From assembly GCA_011365025.1 (NCBI GenBank), contig RDOF01000015.1:1-64000 (forward strand): 64,000 nt of DNA, given 5' to 3'. The notes below the pieces were generated by a model. It searched no databases. It was not told where the DNA came from and saw nothing but the letters and a program-made list of their open reading frames with translations. Positions 49,861 to 59,055 of this stretch are shown in pieces. Positions within the stretch are counted from its first letter, which is position 1, and each line of letters starts with the position of its first letter. This DNA comes from Candidatus Thorarchaeota archaeon. GTDB lineage: Archaea > Asgardarchaeota > Thorarchaeia > Thorarchaeales > Thorarchaeaceae. The position numbers and the translations under genes are program-made.

Positions 49861-51084
49861 TTACACGATTATTGCCTCTCTCTCAAAGAGCTTCGCTCCA
49901 ATGATGAGAAAGACGATGGTAAATACTAGCATGTAGACTACATTTACCAGTAAACTAGCCAGTGTCGCATTTCCTACAAGTACGCCATTTAGGAACAACA
50001 CCGCATGGCTGAATGGAATCGCTAGCACTGCGAGTCCAAAGAGACCTCCGTATTGAAGAATGCTACCCGTGAATCCTAAAATGCCAATCACCATTGTTGG
50101 TACAAGGAGCATTAGGTTGTTAATTGATTCAGCCGAGGCTTGGTCCTTCGCCAAGCATGAGATAACAATGCCAATTGATATTGCAGTTAACAGAACCAGC
50201 AGTTGGCAGAACACAATCAATGGGACTGTTGCCAAATCAACACTGTAGTATGCAATGGCTTCTTCGCCCCCGATTGCACCTTGGGCTCTTAAAATGACCA
50301 TGAGATTATACATGACAATCCCAACCACTGTAAATGCCGCATATATTAGAGTCAGCAAAAGACCCGCCATGAGTTTTGTGAAGAGAATCTTCAAACGACT
50401 CATTGGCACGACTAGAAGGGCTTCCAAGGTATGCCGTTCTCTTTCTCCAGCAAAGGACTGACCTACATAGGGACTAGGTGCTAGGACTGAGGTCAGCATC
50501 ACCAAGAAGATAGCAAGCTGATGACCATAATTCGCCTGAGGTGCAACAGGGTACCTCTGGATATTTGCTAGTCTTTCAATAAGGAGGCTATTCACAACAC
50601 CGGCTATGTAGTTGGTGAGTCTGACAGCAGCAGATGATGCTCTGAAGCTTGCTGCATTATATGTGATATTTAGGGGACTTATATGAGCTGTTTCATTTGA
50701 CAGCAATCTTTCTGTGAAATACTCTGGGATATGGATCCAGACTGAAATCGTGACATTCTCAGTCATCTCCACTCCTTCTTCATACGTGATATTGATGAGC
50801 TGTGAGATCAGGAGTGTATCCATTGATTCTGAAAGATTGCCATAGACATGGTCGCCCCAGATGCCCGAGTCATCGTTTGTAATATAGATGCGCTCTGGTT
50901 CCACTGAGGCCTGAGCGTAGACGAAACCAAGGAACGCTCCTTGGAACATCCACGCAAACAATGGACTGATGATGAATCCAACAAGCAGCCACCTTGATCT
51001 TAGAACTGACTTTATCTCCTTTCGGAGGAGCCAGAGCATCTTCGGGTCCAGTCTAGGCGCGCGTGGCCTATTGTCCATAGACAC
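49861..51084 (-). CDS. ABC-2-type transporter permease
   Basis: A 407-aa membrane protein: one N-terminal span (WLLVGFIISPLFAWMF), a 150-residue extracytoplasmic domain, then five spans including LLLTLIYAAFTVVGIVMY and a GERERHTLEALLVVPM coupling segment. This is the NatB/YhaP-like exporter layout. The substrate is unknown. Its start overlaps the end of the ATPase gene by 17 bases. Confidence 0.85.
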   Translation of the reverse strand: MSMDNRPRAPRLDPKMLWLLRKEIKSVLRSRWLLVGFIISPLFAWMFQGAFLGFVYAQASVEPERIYITNDDSGIWGDHVYGNLSESMDTLLISQLINITYEEGVEMTENVTISVWIHIPEYFTERLLSNETAHISPLNITYNAASFRASSAAVRLTNYIAGVVNSLLIERLANIQRYPVAPQANYGHQLAIFLVMLTSVLAPSPYVGQSFAGERERHTLEALLVVPMSRLKILFTKLMAGLLLTLIYAAFTVVGIVMYNLMVILRAQGAIGGEEAIAYYSVDLATVPLIVFCQLLVLLTAISIGIVISCLAKDQASAESINNLMLLVPTMVIGILGFTGSILQYGGLFGLAVLAIPFSHAVLFLNGVLVGNATLASLLVNVVYMLVFTIVFLIIGAKLFEREAIIV

Positions 51085-51832
51085 CCTCTCCTGTAACTAG
51101 GCCGGTAAACACTTCTTCCAAGTTTGCGGCCTTGAATTCTTCTTCGAGCGCACTGGGCTTGCCTACGGCGACAAGAATCCCGTCGTTTAGAATTCCGACC
51201 CTATTACATAGCTCCTCCACCTCATGGAGGTCGTGGGTTGTGAGAATGACTGTCTGATTATCTTCAGAGCTTATTTTCTTCAACATATTTCGAACGACGC
51301 GGGCTCCAATTGTGTCTATGCCCGTTGTTGGCTCATCCATGAAGACTATCTCAGGCTCAATGATTAGGGCACGGGCCACAAGCACCTTCCTCTTCATACC
51401 TCCGCTAAATCCCCTCACCTGATAGTCCTCTTTCTCTCTCAGACCAATTATGTCAAGGAGCCTATCTGTACGTTCCTCCAGTACCTCTTCTGGAATTCCG
51501 TAGAGCCCTCCATAATAGACGAGGTTCTCACGAGCAGTAAGCCGTTCGTAAATCCCCGCCTCTTGAGGCAATAGAGCAACCCTCGGTCGGATGTAATCAA
51601 TGTCCTCAACCACATCTCTTCCCAGTACCCATGCCCTTCCAGAGGTTGGAGTAAGAAGGCCAACAAGAAGCCGAATCAGAGTTGTCTTGCCAGCTCCGTT
51701 GGGTCCTAGCAGTCCAAAGACCTCCCCTCTTGGAATCTCTAGATTGACATTCTTAAGGGCACGAACCTCCCGTGCCTTTCCTTCCTCGAAGGTCTTGCTG
51801 AGTTCTTCAGTTCGTATCACGGTTTCGGACAT
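51068..51832 (-). CDS. ABC transporter ATP-binding protein
   Basis: A 254-aa NatA-type ATPase: Walker A GPNGAGKTT near residue 43, Q-loop LPQEAG, signature SGGMKRKV, Walker B EIVFMDEPTTG and the switch His in LTTHDLHEVE. Together with the overlapping permease it forms an exporter. Confidence 0.93.
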   Translation of the reverse strand: MSETVIRTEELSKTFEEGKAREVRALKNVNLEIPRGEVFGLLGPNGAGKTTLIRLLVGLLTPTSGRAWVLGRDVVEDIDYIRPRVALLPQEAGIYERLTARENLVYYGGLYGIPEEVLEERTDRLLDIIGLREKEDYQVRGFSGGMKRKVLVARALIIEPEIVFMDEPTTGIDTIGARVVRNMLKKISSEDNQTVILTTHDLHEVEELCNRVGILNDGILVAVGKPSALEEEFKAANLEEVFTGLVTGEGVYGQ

Positions 51833-51850
51833 CGCTGCGGAATTCTCCTT

Positions 51851-52618
51851 TCATTTGATATGCTTGATCAGTGGGAACATTGGTTCTCCCTTGATTGTAA
51901 GAAGGAAATCATACGCCTCTTTGATGTTCTTGTCGTCGCCGCTGATGTAAAAGGTCACTGACCCCTCTGCACCATTCAACCCTCCAGCTGCAATAGGGAT
52001 TGCTGAAACATCAAACATGACATCTAGTGCCTCGATCTCAGTGAAGGCTATTGCGCTAGGAATAGATATGGCTCCTACTGGTGTACCTATGGCATAATCC
52101 CAGTCATCCATGCCAAACTCCGCACAGAACTCATTGTAGCTGGCTGGTATCGACTTCTCCAGGCCCACAGGCATGATCACTGTGATATTTCGCGCGGCTG
52201 CGGCACCAATGAAGGTTCCCACTGTTCCAGCAGTCTTGCTTGCAAGAAGCACAATTGGGACGTAATCGGACCCAAGTGCATTTGCGCTCTTGATTATGAC
52301 GTCATTGGGTCCTAGCTCATTTAAAACATCTATGACCTTCTTTCCTTGGATGAATCTTCCCTTGTGGAATATTGCATCTGTCATTCGCATTTTTCCATCA
52401 GTGACTGTTAGTCCCTTGGGAACCGTGAGTCCTGCAATGTGCCTAGTCTTATCATACTCTCCAAGTATCTCCTCAACAAGATAGGCTGATGTGCTGCCCA
52501 GGGTTACACAGAGATAACCATTCTTTAGCGCCTGTTTCACCGCATCTGTGGCTAGCAGTCCTTTGGCAATCAGACGTTTGCCTTCAGCCGGTGTTAGAGT
52601 AGCGAGAAGTTTCTTCAT
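51851..52618 (-). CDS. Conserved hypothetical protein (255 aa)
   Basis: Not recognised with certainty. An alpha/beta protein with glycine-rich loops (GSTSAYLVEEILG, SANALGSDYVPIVLLAS, GTVGTFIGAAAARN) that could bind a nucleotide or phosphate. The C-terminus ends in a small beta-alpha unit (SVTFYISGDDKNIKEAYDFL). GGAG lies about 10 bases before ATG 52618; the frame is open to 52660. It sits upstream of the ABC genes on the same strand. Confidence 0.65.
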   Translation of the reverse strand: MKKLLATLTPAEGKRLIAKGLLATDAVKQALKNGYLCVTLGSTSAYLVEEILGEYDKTRHIAGLTVPKGLTVTDGKMRMTDAIFHKGRFIQGKKVIDVLNELGPNDVIIKSANALGSDYVPIVLLASKTAGTVGTFIGAAAARNITVIMPVGLEKSIPASYNEFCAEFGMDDWDYAIGTPVGAISIPSAIAFTEIEALDVMFDVSAIPIAAGGLNGAEGSVTFYISGDDKNIKEAYDFLLTIKGEPMFPLIKHIK

Positions 52619-52683
52619 ATTGGTTTTCTCCAACAAATCATGGCGATTAAGTATTTGCATATTCTTGGCAGTCGCACGTGGCT

Positions 52684-53985
52684 CTAGATACTAAGGCCAA
52701 TATACTTCTTTACCTGCGTAACCATGTCCACCATCGTGCCATGAGGATCAACGAAGACCTTCTGGGATAGGTCTTTTTTGTGGAGTTCGTCTCTCAAGAC
52801 CTGATGGGCTGCACCAAGTACGAGCACGTCACAAACAGCCAATATCTCATCTATCGATTCTGCTCTCCTATCTCCGAATTTCTCAGGAATCATGGGGTCG
52901 TACACAACAACCTCCATGCCCGTGGAACCTAGGAGCTTAATCAAATCGAGCGCAGGACTATTTCTAGTATCAGATACATTCGGTTTGAAACTAAGTCCAA
53001 GAACTCCTATCGTTGCTCGCAAAGACATATCGAGCACAACTTCTCGTATCTTCTTTGATACATGTGCTGGCATGCTATCATTCACTTGTCGGGCTGCGGG
53101 AATTATTACTCCCTCCTCCCCAAACCTCCGAGCAGATTCAACCAGAATCCATCCATCTTTTGGAAGGCAATATCCCCCAACACCAAGCCCCGGATTCAGT
53201 ATTTCAACGCGGGGGTGAAGATTGGCGAGTTGAATGACTTCCATGACATCAATCTTCAGGGCTGTGCACAACTTCGCAAGCTCATTTGCATAGGCTATGT
53301 TGACATCTCTAAATGCGTTCTCTGCAAGCTTTGCAGTTTCAGATACGCGCGCACTTGTTGCGTGGATGAGGCCTGCATGGAATACCACATTTAGAAAGGC
53401 AGTAGCCACCTCAGTGGACTCCTTTGTGACACCCCCCACTAGTCTATGATTAGTATCCATCTCTTCAACTACCTTGCCTGGAAGGACTCGTTCTGGACAG
53501 TGAGCGAACCAGAAATCTCGGTCTAGCTTTTTGCCGCTCACCTCGCTGAATGTTTCTGCAAGTTTTTCAGTGGTGCCTACTGGGACTGTGCTTTCCACAA
53601 GGAGCAAGCTCTCTCTATTCAAACGACTAGCAATGTCTCTCACAGAGTTCTCCAAATACCGAATGACGGGCTTTCCCCTCTCATCTATTGGGCTGGGCAG
53701 GCATAGAACGAATACGTCAATCGTGCTGATTTCATCGTATGAAGACCCTAGTCTTAACTCCGGGAGATACTTTTGAGCAATCTGCCCAAGTCCTTCCTCT
53801 TTCATTCGAATCCTGCCTGCTTTCAATTCAGCAACAAGCTCTTCGTTTGTGTCGATACCATGAACCGTAAAGCCGGCCCTTCTGTAGAAGAGGGCTGTTG
53901 GAAGTCCAATGTATCCAAGACCCAGAATACCAACGACCGCAGTCTTTTCTTGTATCTTCTTCAGGAGCTTCTCGTACCCGGCCAA
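52684..53985 (-). CDS. Nucleotide-sugar dehydrogenase (UDP-ManNAc/UDP-glucose dehydrogenase family)
   Basis: A 433-aa NAD-dependent enzyme oxidising the C6 alcohol of a UDP sugar to a uronic acid. Seen: ILGLGYIGLPTALFYRRAG NAD loop, LLVESTVPVGTTE, HCPERVLPGK, the catalytic Cys in GGYCLPKDGW, and GLSFKPNVSDTRNSPA in the C-terminal domain. HCPERVLPG favours the UDP-N-acetyl-mannosaminuronate group. It would feed the glycan genes at 57-64 kb. Confidence 0.92.
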   Translation of the reverse strand: MAGYEKLLKKIQEKTAVVGILGLGYIGLPTALFYRRAGFTVHGIDTNEELVAELKAGRIRMKEEGLGQIAQKYLPELRLGSSYDEISTIDVFVLCLPSPIDERGKPVIRYLENSVRDIASRLNRESLLLVESTVPVGTTEKLAETFSEVSGKKLDRDFWFAHCPERVLPGKVVEEMDTNHRLVGGVTKESTEVATAFLNVVFHAGLIHATSARVSETAKLAENAFRDVNIAYANELAKLCTALKIDVMEVIQLANLHPRVEILNPGLGVGGYCLPKDGWILVESARRFGEEGVIIPAARQVNDSMPAHVSKKIREVVLDMSLRATIGVLGLSFKPNVSDTRNSPALDLIKLLGSTGMEVVVYDPMIPEKFGDRRAESIDEILAVCDVLVLGAAHQVLRDELHKKDLSQKVFVDPHGTMVDMVTQVKKYIGLSI

Positions 53986-54095
53986 GTCATTTTCCTCCTG
54001 CTGTCAGTGCCTGACAAATTCAATATGGTCTTAAGCATTGCCTAGTAATCAGGCCTGTACTAGCTTGCAGAAACAGGTATCAAGGAGAACCTGCT

Positions 54096-55061
54096 ATGGA
54101 TAGCCTCTCTCGAAGACACCTTGAAGGCATAATTGAATCATCACTAAACTTTGCAAGTCTCAAACGCGTTGTGACTCAAGAAACACAGCAAGCTGTTGTT
54201 GGCTCGATGCTTCAAGGAGTCCCTCTGGCAGAACATGAAATTCTAAATCTGGCGGGTGCTCGTTTTGGGTATAGGCACGTAGATTTCAGCTCAGAGAGCC
54301 CTTTCACCTTGTCAACAGAAGAAGTAATTTCTAAGGCACGGATGATTGGCACATGCGTCGACGCCCTTGTAACAGGACTAATCGACAAAACGTCCTTTGG
54401 CTCGGGACGGGACCTCACTGAGAAGCTGTCTGGTGCTGTTCACGTACCCATGATTAGTATTATGGATGATGTTTATGCTCCTCAACCGGCTCTGGCAGTC
54501 CTTTCAGCAATTTGGGGAGAGCTAGGATCTATCCAAGGTCGGAGGATTGCCGTTTCTTGGGGATATGGTTCTCAACTTACACCTCCAAACCTCGCTCACA
54601 GTCTCTTGACACTGGGCGCCAAATTAGGTGCTGAAATGATTGTGGCCAATCCCTCAGAATTTCCCCTTATGAGCCGAGTTATTAGAAATGCTGAACGATT
54701 GGCCGGGGAGCACAAAGGGCATTTTGATGTAATAAATGAGTTTGATATTTCATCTATGAACGCAGATGTTGTTGTAGGTATCAACTGGACCCGACTTGAT
54801 GACTACGGCTACCCGGACCAAGTGGCGGACATAGCAAGGGAATACACTCATTGGCAATTCACAAAGGATATTCTAGGAAGCAGTTCCCTCTTCATCGCAG
54901 AGCCTCCTATACAGACCGATCTATTGGCCAGTGTCGATCTTATACAAAGCCGTACCAACCTAACACCAATCCTACTTGCCAGACGCATTGGGGTGCTTGC
55001 TCAATCAATTCAATATGTGATTCAATGTAGAGATGAAGGACAGCCTGCAAGAATCATCTAG
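54096..55061 (+). CDS. Carbamoyltransferase-like protein (divergent)
   Basis: A 321-aa protein that resembles the aspartate/ornithine carbamoyltransferase fold in the middle: VHVPMISIMDDVYAPQPALAVLSAIW, where active enzymes have an HPxQ stretch, then GSIQGRRIAVSWGYGSQLTP and a strand-helix pattern. The N-terminal STRT carbamoyl-phosphate loop is not found. It is probably a paralogue with another substrate or no activity. It is weakly supported and the fold should be tested. Confidence 0.45.
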   Translation: MDSLSRRHLEGIIESSLNFASLKRVVTQETQQAVVGSMLQGVPLAEHEILNLAGARFGYRHVDFSSESPFTLSTEEVISKARMIGTCVDALVTGLIDKTSFGSGRDLTEKLSGAVHVPMISIMDDVYAPQPALAVLSAIWGELGSIQGRRIAVSWGYGSQLTPPNLAHSLLTLGAKLGAEMIVANPSEFPLMSRVIRNAERLAGEHKGHFDVINEFDISSMNADVVVGINWTRLDDYGYPDQVADIAREYTHWQFTKDILGSSSLFIAEPPIQTDLLASVDLIQSRTNLTPILLARRIGVLAQSIQYVIQCRDEGQPARII

Positions 55062-55105
55062 TAGACGATGTTCGTAGCTCTTTTATCAGAAAGAGCAACT
55101 AGTCA

Positions 55106-56218
55106 ATGTTAGTCATGTGGCGCGCGTTTAGACCCGATGCAGTCAGGGTGTGGAAGGACCCCGAAACACTTCGTCGGCTTAAGAGATATCGTGGAATCAT
55201 CGACCAAGAGCGATGGGCGAAGTACCTTTTATCAAAGGACTTGCCATTTACGGGAAATCTTGATGATCCAACAGACTGCCTTTGGAAGTCGCATCGAAAT
55301 CTTTCATACGAACAATCTCAGTATATTGAGGCTGTTGACAATGGTAAAGCCAGACCCGCAAAAGAAGACACACCTGCAACTAGTTTCTTGGATTTGAAAG
55401 TGGAGCTGGCCAAAAGAATTCTGCAGGAATGTCACTTCTGTGAAAGGCGATGCGGTGCTGATAGAACACGTGATGAGAAGGGGTGGTGCAGGCTTGGCAA
55501 GACTTCGCGTGTTTCATCAGCATTTCTTCATACTGGAGAGGAAGCCCCTCTTGTTCCCAGCGGGACTATTTTCTTTGCCTCGTGTTGTTTCGGATGTGTT
55601 TTCTGCCAAAATGATGACATATCGACAAATCCTAACTCTGGGCATCCTATTACCGAGGAAGAGCTTGCGGCCCTAGCCAAGGCTCTTCATTCAGAGGGGG
55701 CTTTGAACATCAATTATGTTGGCGGGGACCCGATTCCAAATACGCACACAATTCTAGGGTCTCTCAAGTACCAAACCTCGAATATCACCCAGCTATGGAA
55801 CTCGAATCTCTACTGTTCCACTGAAACCATGGACCTTCTAGCTGATGTCTTTGATGTATGGTTACCTGACTTCAAGTATGGGAACGATGAATGTGCATTG
55901 AGGCTCTCTGGGATTAAGGATTATTTCGATATCGTTTCAAGAAACCATTTGCACGCATACACCTATGGCGAGGTGATTATTCGACACCTCGTGATGCCCA
56001 ACCATATCGATTGTTGTACAATTCCCATTCTGGAGTGGATCTCTGAGAATTTGCCTAACTGCATGGTAAACATCATGGGCCAATACCGTCCTGAACATCG
56101 CGTCCGTCGAGAACGTGACAAATTCAGTGATATTGCCCGCGGTGTAAACAGAGAGGAAATGCAACGGGCTTTAGGAAAGGCTGACGAGCTTGGCATCTAC
56201 TACTCAGCTGTTAGCTAG
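55106..56218 (+). CDS. PflA-like radical SAM protein
   Basis: A 370-aa protein of the pyruvate-formate-lyase-activating-like group. A cysteine pair region (CHFCERRCGADR, GWCRLG) precedes the radical SAM motif in ASCCFGCVFCQND, with ligands spaced C-x3-C-x2-C. NINYVGGDPIP and VWLPDFKYGND follow the family pattern. Related proteins activate glycyl-radical enzymes or act with AmmeMemo proteins; no glycyl-radical enzyme is seen nearby. It is 44 bases behind the previous gene. Confidence 0.85.
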   Translation: MLVMWRAFRPDAVRVWKDPETLRRLKRYRGIIDQERWAKYLLSKDLPFTGNLDDPTDCLWKSHRNLSYEQSQYIEAVDNGKARPAKEDTPATSFLDLKVELAKRILQECHFCERRCGADRTRDEKGWCRLGKTSRVSSAFLHTGEEAPLVPSGTIFFASCCFGCVFCQNDDISTNPNSGHPITEEELAALAKALHSEGALNINYVGGDPIPNTHTILGSLKYQTSNITQLWNSNLYCSTETMDLLADVFDVWLPDFKYGNDECALRLSGIKDYFDIVSRNHLHAYTYGEVIIRHLVMPNHIDCCTIPILEWISENLPNCMVNIMGQYRPEHRVRRERDKFSDIARGVNREEMQRALGKADELGIYYSAVS

Positions 56219-56221
56219 CAC

Positions 56222-56785
56222 TCAAAACTTGGACTGGGTGATAAGCTCATCAGTGATTGGCATACACTCATCACAAACGCCCAGGATTTCTTCTGTTGTT
56301 CTTGTCATGGATCTGCCCTGTGGGTCAAAGCAATCACGGAAGTATATGACGATTAGAAGTCCTGCATTCTTCGCTGACTGGATGGCCGGCACAAAATCAT
56401 TCTCTCCGGTTACAAGAATGGCCGTGTCTATTTGGCGACTCCATGCCATACGCATAAGATCTACGGTCAGAAGAACTTCGATTCGCTTTTGATAGAACTC
56501 CCCAGTCTGCAGGTTCCTTGCAGTTCTGCCTAGTCGTATTTCAAACCTATTGAGTCTGGCAAGGCTGTTTATGAAGCGCTCATGGTTGGCTGCCCTTCGA
56601 ATTTCCTCTTCTGTTGGCGGATTGTTTTGGAAAGGCGTACAGTCATAAATATAGGTCCTCAATCGCTCTCGGCCATTGCATAGTAAATCCGAGAACTTCT
56701 CGAAGTTTATGCGCGGCTCACCAAAGCAATATTTCAGGACCTTTCCAAAGTATCCTATATCGATGAACACTGCGGCTCTGTTCAT
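56222..56785 (-). CDS. NYN-domain (PIN-like) protein
   Basis: A 187-aa NYN/LabA-type protein. The acidic metal-binding residues are in AVFIDIGYFG near the N-terminus, TVDLMRMAW and LVTGENDFVPAI. NYN domains are nucleases or RNA-binding relatives of PIN domains. GGAGGAG six bases before ATG 56785 fixes the start. It converges on the radical SAM gene with three bases between. Confidence 0.85.
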   Translation of the reverse strand: MNRAAVFIDIGYFGKVLKYCFGEPRINFEKFSDLLCNGRERLRTYIYDCTPFQNNPPTEEEIRRAANHERFINSLARLNRFEIRLGRTARNLQTGEFYQKRIEVLLTVDLMRMAWSRQIDTAILVTGENDFVPAIQSAKNAGLLIVIYFRDCFDPQGRSMTRTTEEILGVCDECMPITDELITQSKF

Positions 56786-56959
56786 TCGAAACTCCTCCAA
56801 TGCCCAGCCGCATATGGTCTACAGACTGAGCAAGTCTTGCCTCCCGTTATGATATCCTCTCCGACACTGTTAACTCTTGTTGTGTCAAATCACAATTTCG
56901 CATTTGGTCACGTCACAAGATTATAAAGAAGAGGTCTTGTTTCTGCTCTGTGGACAATC

Positions 56960-57193
56960 ATGTGTCTTGCAGTTCCGGGCTTAGTTGAAACAATTGATGG
57001 AGATTTTGCTGAAGTCGATTTTGGTGGTGTTAGGAAGAAAGTCTGCGTGACACTACTGCCAGAATTGAAGGTAGGCGAGTATGTTATAGTGCACACTGGT
57101 TATGCCATTGAAAAAATGAAGCCTGAAGAGGCCAAGAAGACCCTTGCGCTTTTCGAAGAAATGGCTCAGATGGCGCACGATATGGAGCAATGA
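56960..57193 (+). CDS. hypC: Hydrogenase maturation factor HypC
   Basis: A 77-aa OB-fold chaperone beginning MCLAVPG, whose Cys2 binds the Fe(CN)2CO unit during [NiFe]-hydrogenase assembly. VDFGGVRKKVCVTLLPELKVGEY is split over the usual strands and YVIVHTGYAIEKM closes the fold. A TATA-like ATTATAAAG lies about 40 bases upstream. No hydrogenase gene is in the window; the HdrA-FlpD operon suggests one elsewhere. Confidence 0.93.
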   Translation: MCLAVPGLVETIDGDFAEVDFGGVRKKVCVTLLPELKVGEYVIVHTGYAIEKMKPEEAKKTLALFEEMAQMAHDMEQ

Positions 57194-57251
57194 ATTGCTG
57201 GTTGTCTAGTAACCCTTTTTTGTCGTTTCTGACTTAGTCACACGAATTCAA

Positions 57252-58115
57252 ATGAATGATACACTGGAATCCATCATGGCTGAACTCCGTTCGCGAGTCA
57301 ATACTGAAGACACGAAAACAATAGTGGCCCAATCGGAGATTGATCGCATAAAAACGGATACTGTGGTTGTGCTTCCTGCTGGTGGAAAAGGAACTCGAAT
57401 ACGCACGGAAACACAGAGTGAAGGCATCAACAAAGTGATGATTAGCATCAATGGAAAACATAGCATGATTGAGAAGACCATTACCGACTATGCGGCGATT
57501 GGCATCAAGGAATTCGTTGTTCTTACAGGTTTCCTTGCCAAAGAAGTTGAGGCGCATCTAGGAGATGGCTCTCGATGGGAAGTAAGAATCAAGTATTCCC
57601 AAGACCCTGATGGGAGAAAAGTTGGCAATGCCGGAGCTATACTTCATGCTCTAAACAATGGGATTCTTGATGATTCATTAACTGCAATTGTGCACAACCC
57701 CGATGACGTGATAGTCGGAATTGACCGGCCTTACGGCGAGGTTTTTCTTGAAGGTCACCTGAAGGGCGTAAAGAATGGGTGCATCTGCACCTTCGTGGTC
57801 GTTCCAGAGTCTCCTTTTCAGTACTCAGGAATGATTATTCGCGATGGCCGTGTAATGGATGTCACCAAGTATCCACCCATTGCGATTCCCGCCCATACTG
57901 GGATTACAATCTTTCACCCTGATTCCTATGACTACTTCCGACGTTTCGTTTCCCTAGAAAAGGAGTCCTCCTTTGAGGCTGTGGTTTGTCCTGTTCTAGC
58001 TCAAGAGAAACGGCTCTTTGCAATCAATATTCCCTCAGGAACTTGGATTCCAGTGAATGACCTAAAGGGAATTGAAGCAGCTCAAGCAGCTATGGAGGCG
58101 GAGTCTGGTCGTTGA
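57252..58115 (+). CDS. Sugar nucleotidyltransferase
   Basis: A 287-aa NTP-transferase: VVVLPAGGKGTRIRTET near residue 37 is the nucleotide-binding loop, followed by NKVMISINGKHSMI, KVGNAGAILHALNNG and the metal-binding Asp in IVHNPDDVIVG. It makes an NDP-sugar for the adjacent glycosyltransferases; which sugar cannot be told. The first 35 residues form an extra helix. Confidence 0.85.
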   Translation: MNDTLESIMAELRSRVNTEDTKTIVAQSEIDRIKTDTVVVLPAGGKGTRIRTETQSEGINKVMISINGKHSMIEKTITDYAAIGIKEFVVLTGFLAKEVEAHLGDGSRWEVRIKYSQDPDGRKVGNAGAILHALNNGILDDSLTAIVHNPDDVIVGIDRPYGEVFLEGHLKGVKNGCICTFVVVPESPFQYSGMIIRDGRVMDVTKYPPIAIPAHTGITIFHPDSYDYFRRFVSLEKESSFEAVVCPVLAQEKRLFAINIPSGTWIPVNDLKGIEAAQAAMEAESGR

Positions 58116-58217
58116 CCCGCTGCGTTCTAATGTACTCGGAACCTTCTTAATGTAAAGGATTCCAGTGGTAGAGTTGCCTATGGGCATGTGAAAGCCAACT
58201 GCGGTGCTACTATCCCT

Positions 58218-58928
58218 ATGAGGACTATCATTATCCCAACAGTGAACGAAGCGGCGAACGTTGGACGCCTCATACCCTTGATTTTCGAGTACGTTGGCGA
58301 AGATAGTACCTCTGTCATTATTGTTGATGATAGCAGCACAGATGGCACAATCGATGTCGTCAGGGAACTGAGCGACCAGTACGACGTTCATCTCCTAGAG
58401 AGGAGTCATAGACTGGGGATTTCAAGTGCGGTGCAGCAAGGTGCAATGAAGGCAAACGAAGGTCATGTTGCAGTGATGGATGCTGACTTCTCTCATCATC
58501 CCAAGTATCTCCCTCTTTTATTCAACAAGCTAGACGAAGGCTATGATGTCGTAATCGGGTCCAGATATATTCCTGGGGGCGGAGTGAGTGGGTGGCCTGT
58601 CCATCGAGTAGTTATAAGCAGGGGCGCAACAGCAATTGCCAAGGCCCTCTTCAGGATTCCAGTCAAGGACCCAATGAGCGGCTTTATAGCTGTTAGATCG
58701 AGTGACATACTTGCAGATAGTATCAAGAATCCTGGGTCGAAGTTCGTACTTGAGGTCCTCATAGGGAACAATTCCCTGCGCTATGCCGAGATTCCAATCA
58801 ACTTTGAGAACAGACGGCGTGGGGAGAGTAAGATGAGCATTCAACTCATGCTATTTTACTTGGCCCTTGTTGGAAGAGCATTCCTGCGACAGAATGGTCG
58901 CATAAGGAAGATACTGGATCGTAGGTGA
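58218..58928 (+). CDS. Dolichol-phosphate mannosyltransferase-like GT2
   Basis: A 236-aa family 2 glycosyltransferase of the Dpm1 type: IIIPTVNEAANVG, IVDDSSTDGT, the DAD metal motif in VMDADFSHHP, GSRYIPGGGVSGW and a late FENRRRGESKM. There are no C-terminal membrane spans, as in soluble Dpm1. It probably charges a polyprenyl phosphate with a sugar for lipid-linked glycan assembly. GTG 58188 would add 10 residues; the ATG fits the family start better. Confidence 0.9.
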   Translation: MRTIIIPTVNEAANVGRLIPLIFEYVGEDSTSVIIVDDSSTDGTIDVVRELSDQYDVHLLERSHRLGISSAVQQGAMKANEGHVAVMDADFSHHPKYLPLLFNKLDEGYDVVIGSRYIPGGGVSGWPVHRVVISRGATAIAKALFRIPVKDPMSGFIAVRSSDILADSIKNPGSKFVLEVLIGNNSLRYAEIPINFENRRRGESKMSIQLMLFYLALVGRAFLRQNGRIRKILDRR

Positions 58929-59055
58929 GAGAGGATTACTGACTCCGGATTTGCCCCACTGCTTTTGCAACAAACTCATATGTGCCTATGCTCCGAAGGG
59001 CCGATATTTGCTGTCTTGAAAGCATTCATAACGTGACGAAATCGAGGCGAACCAG

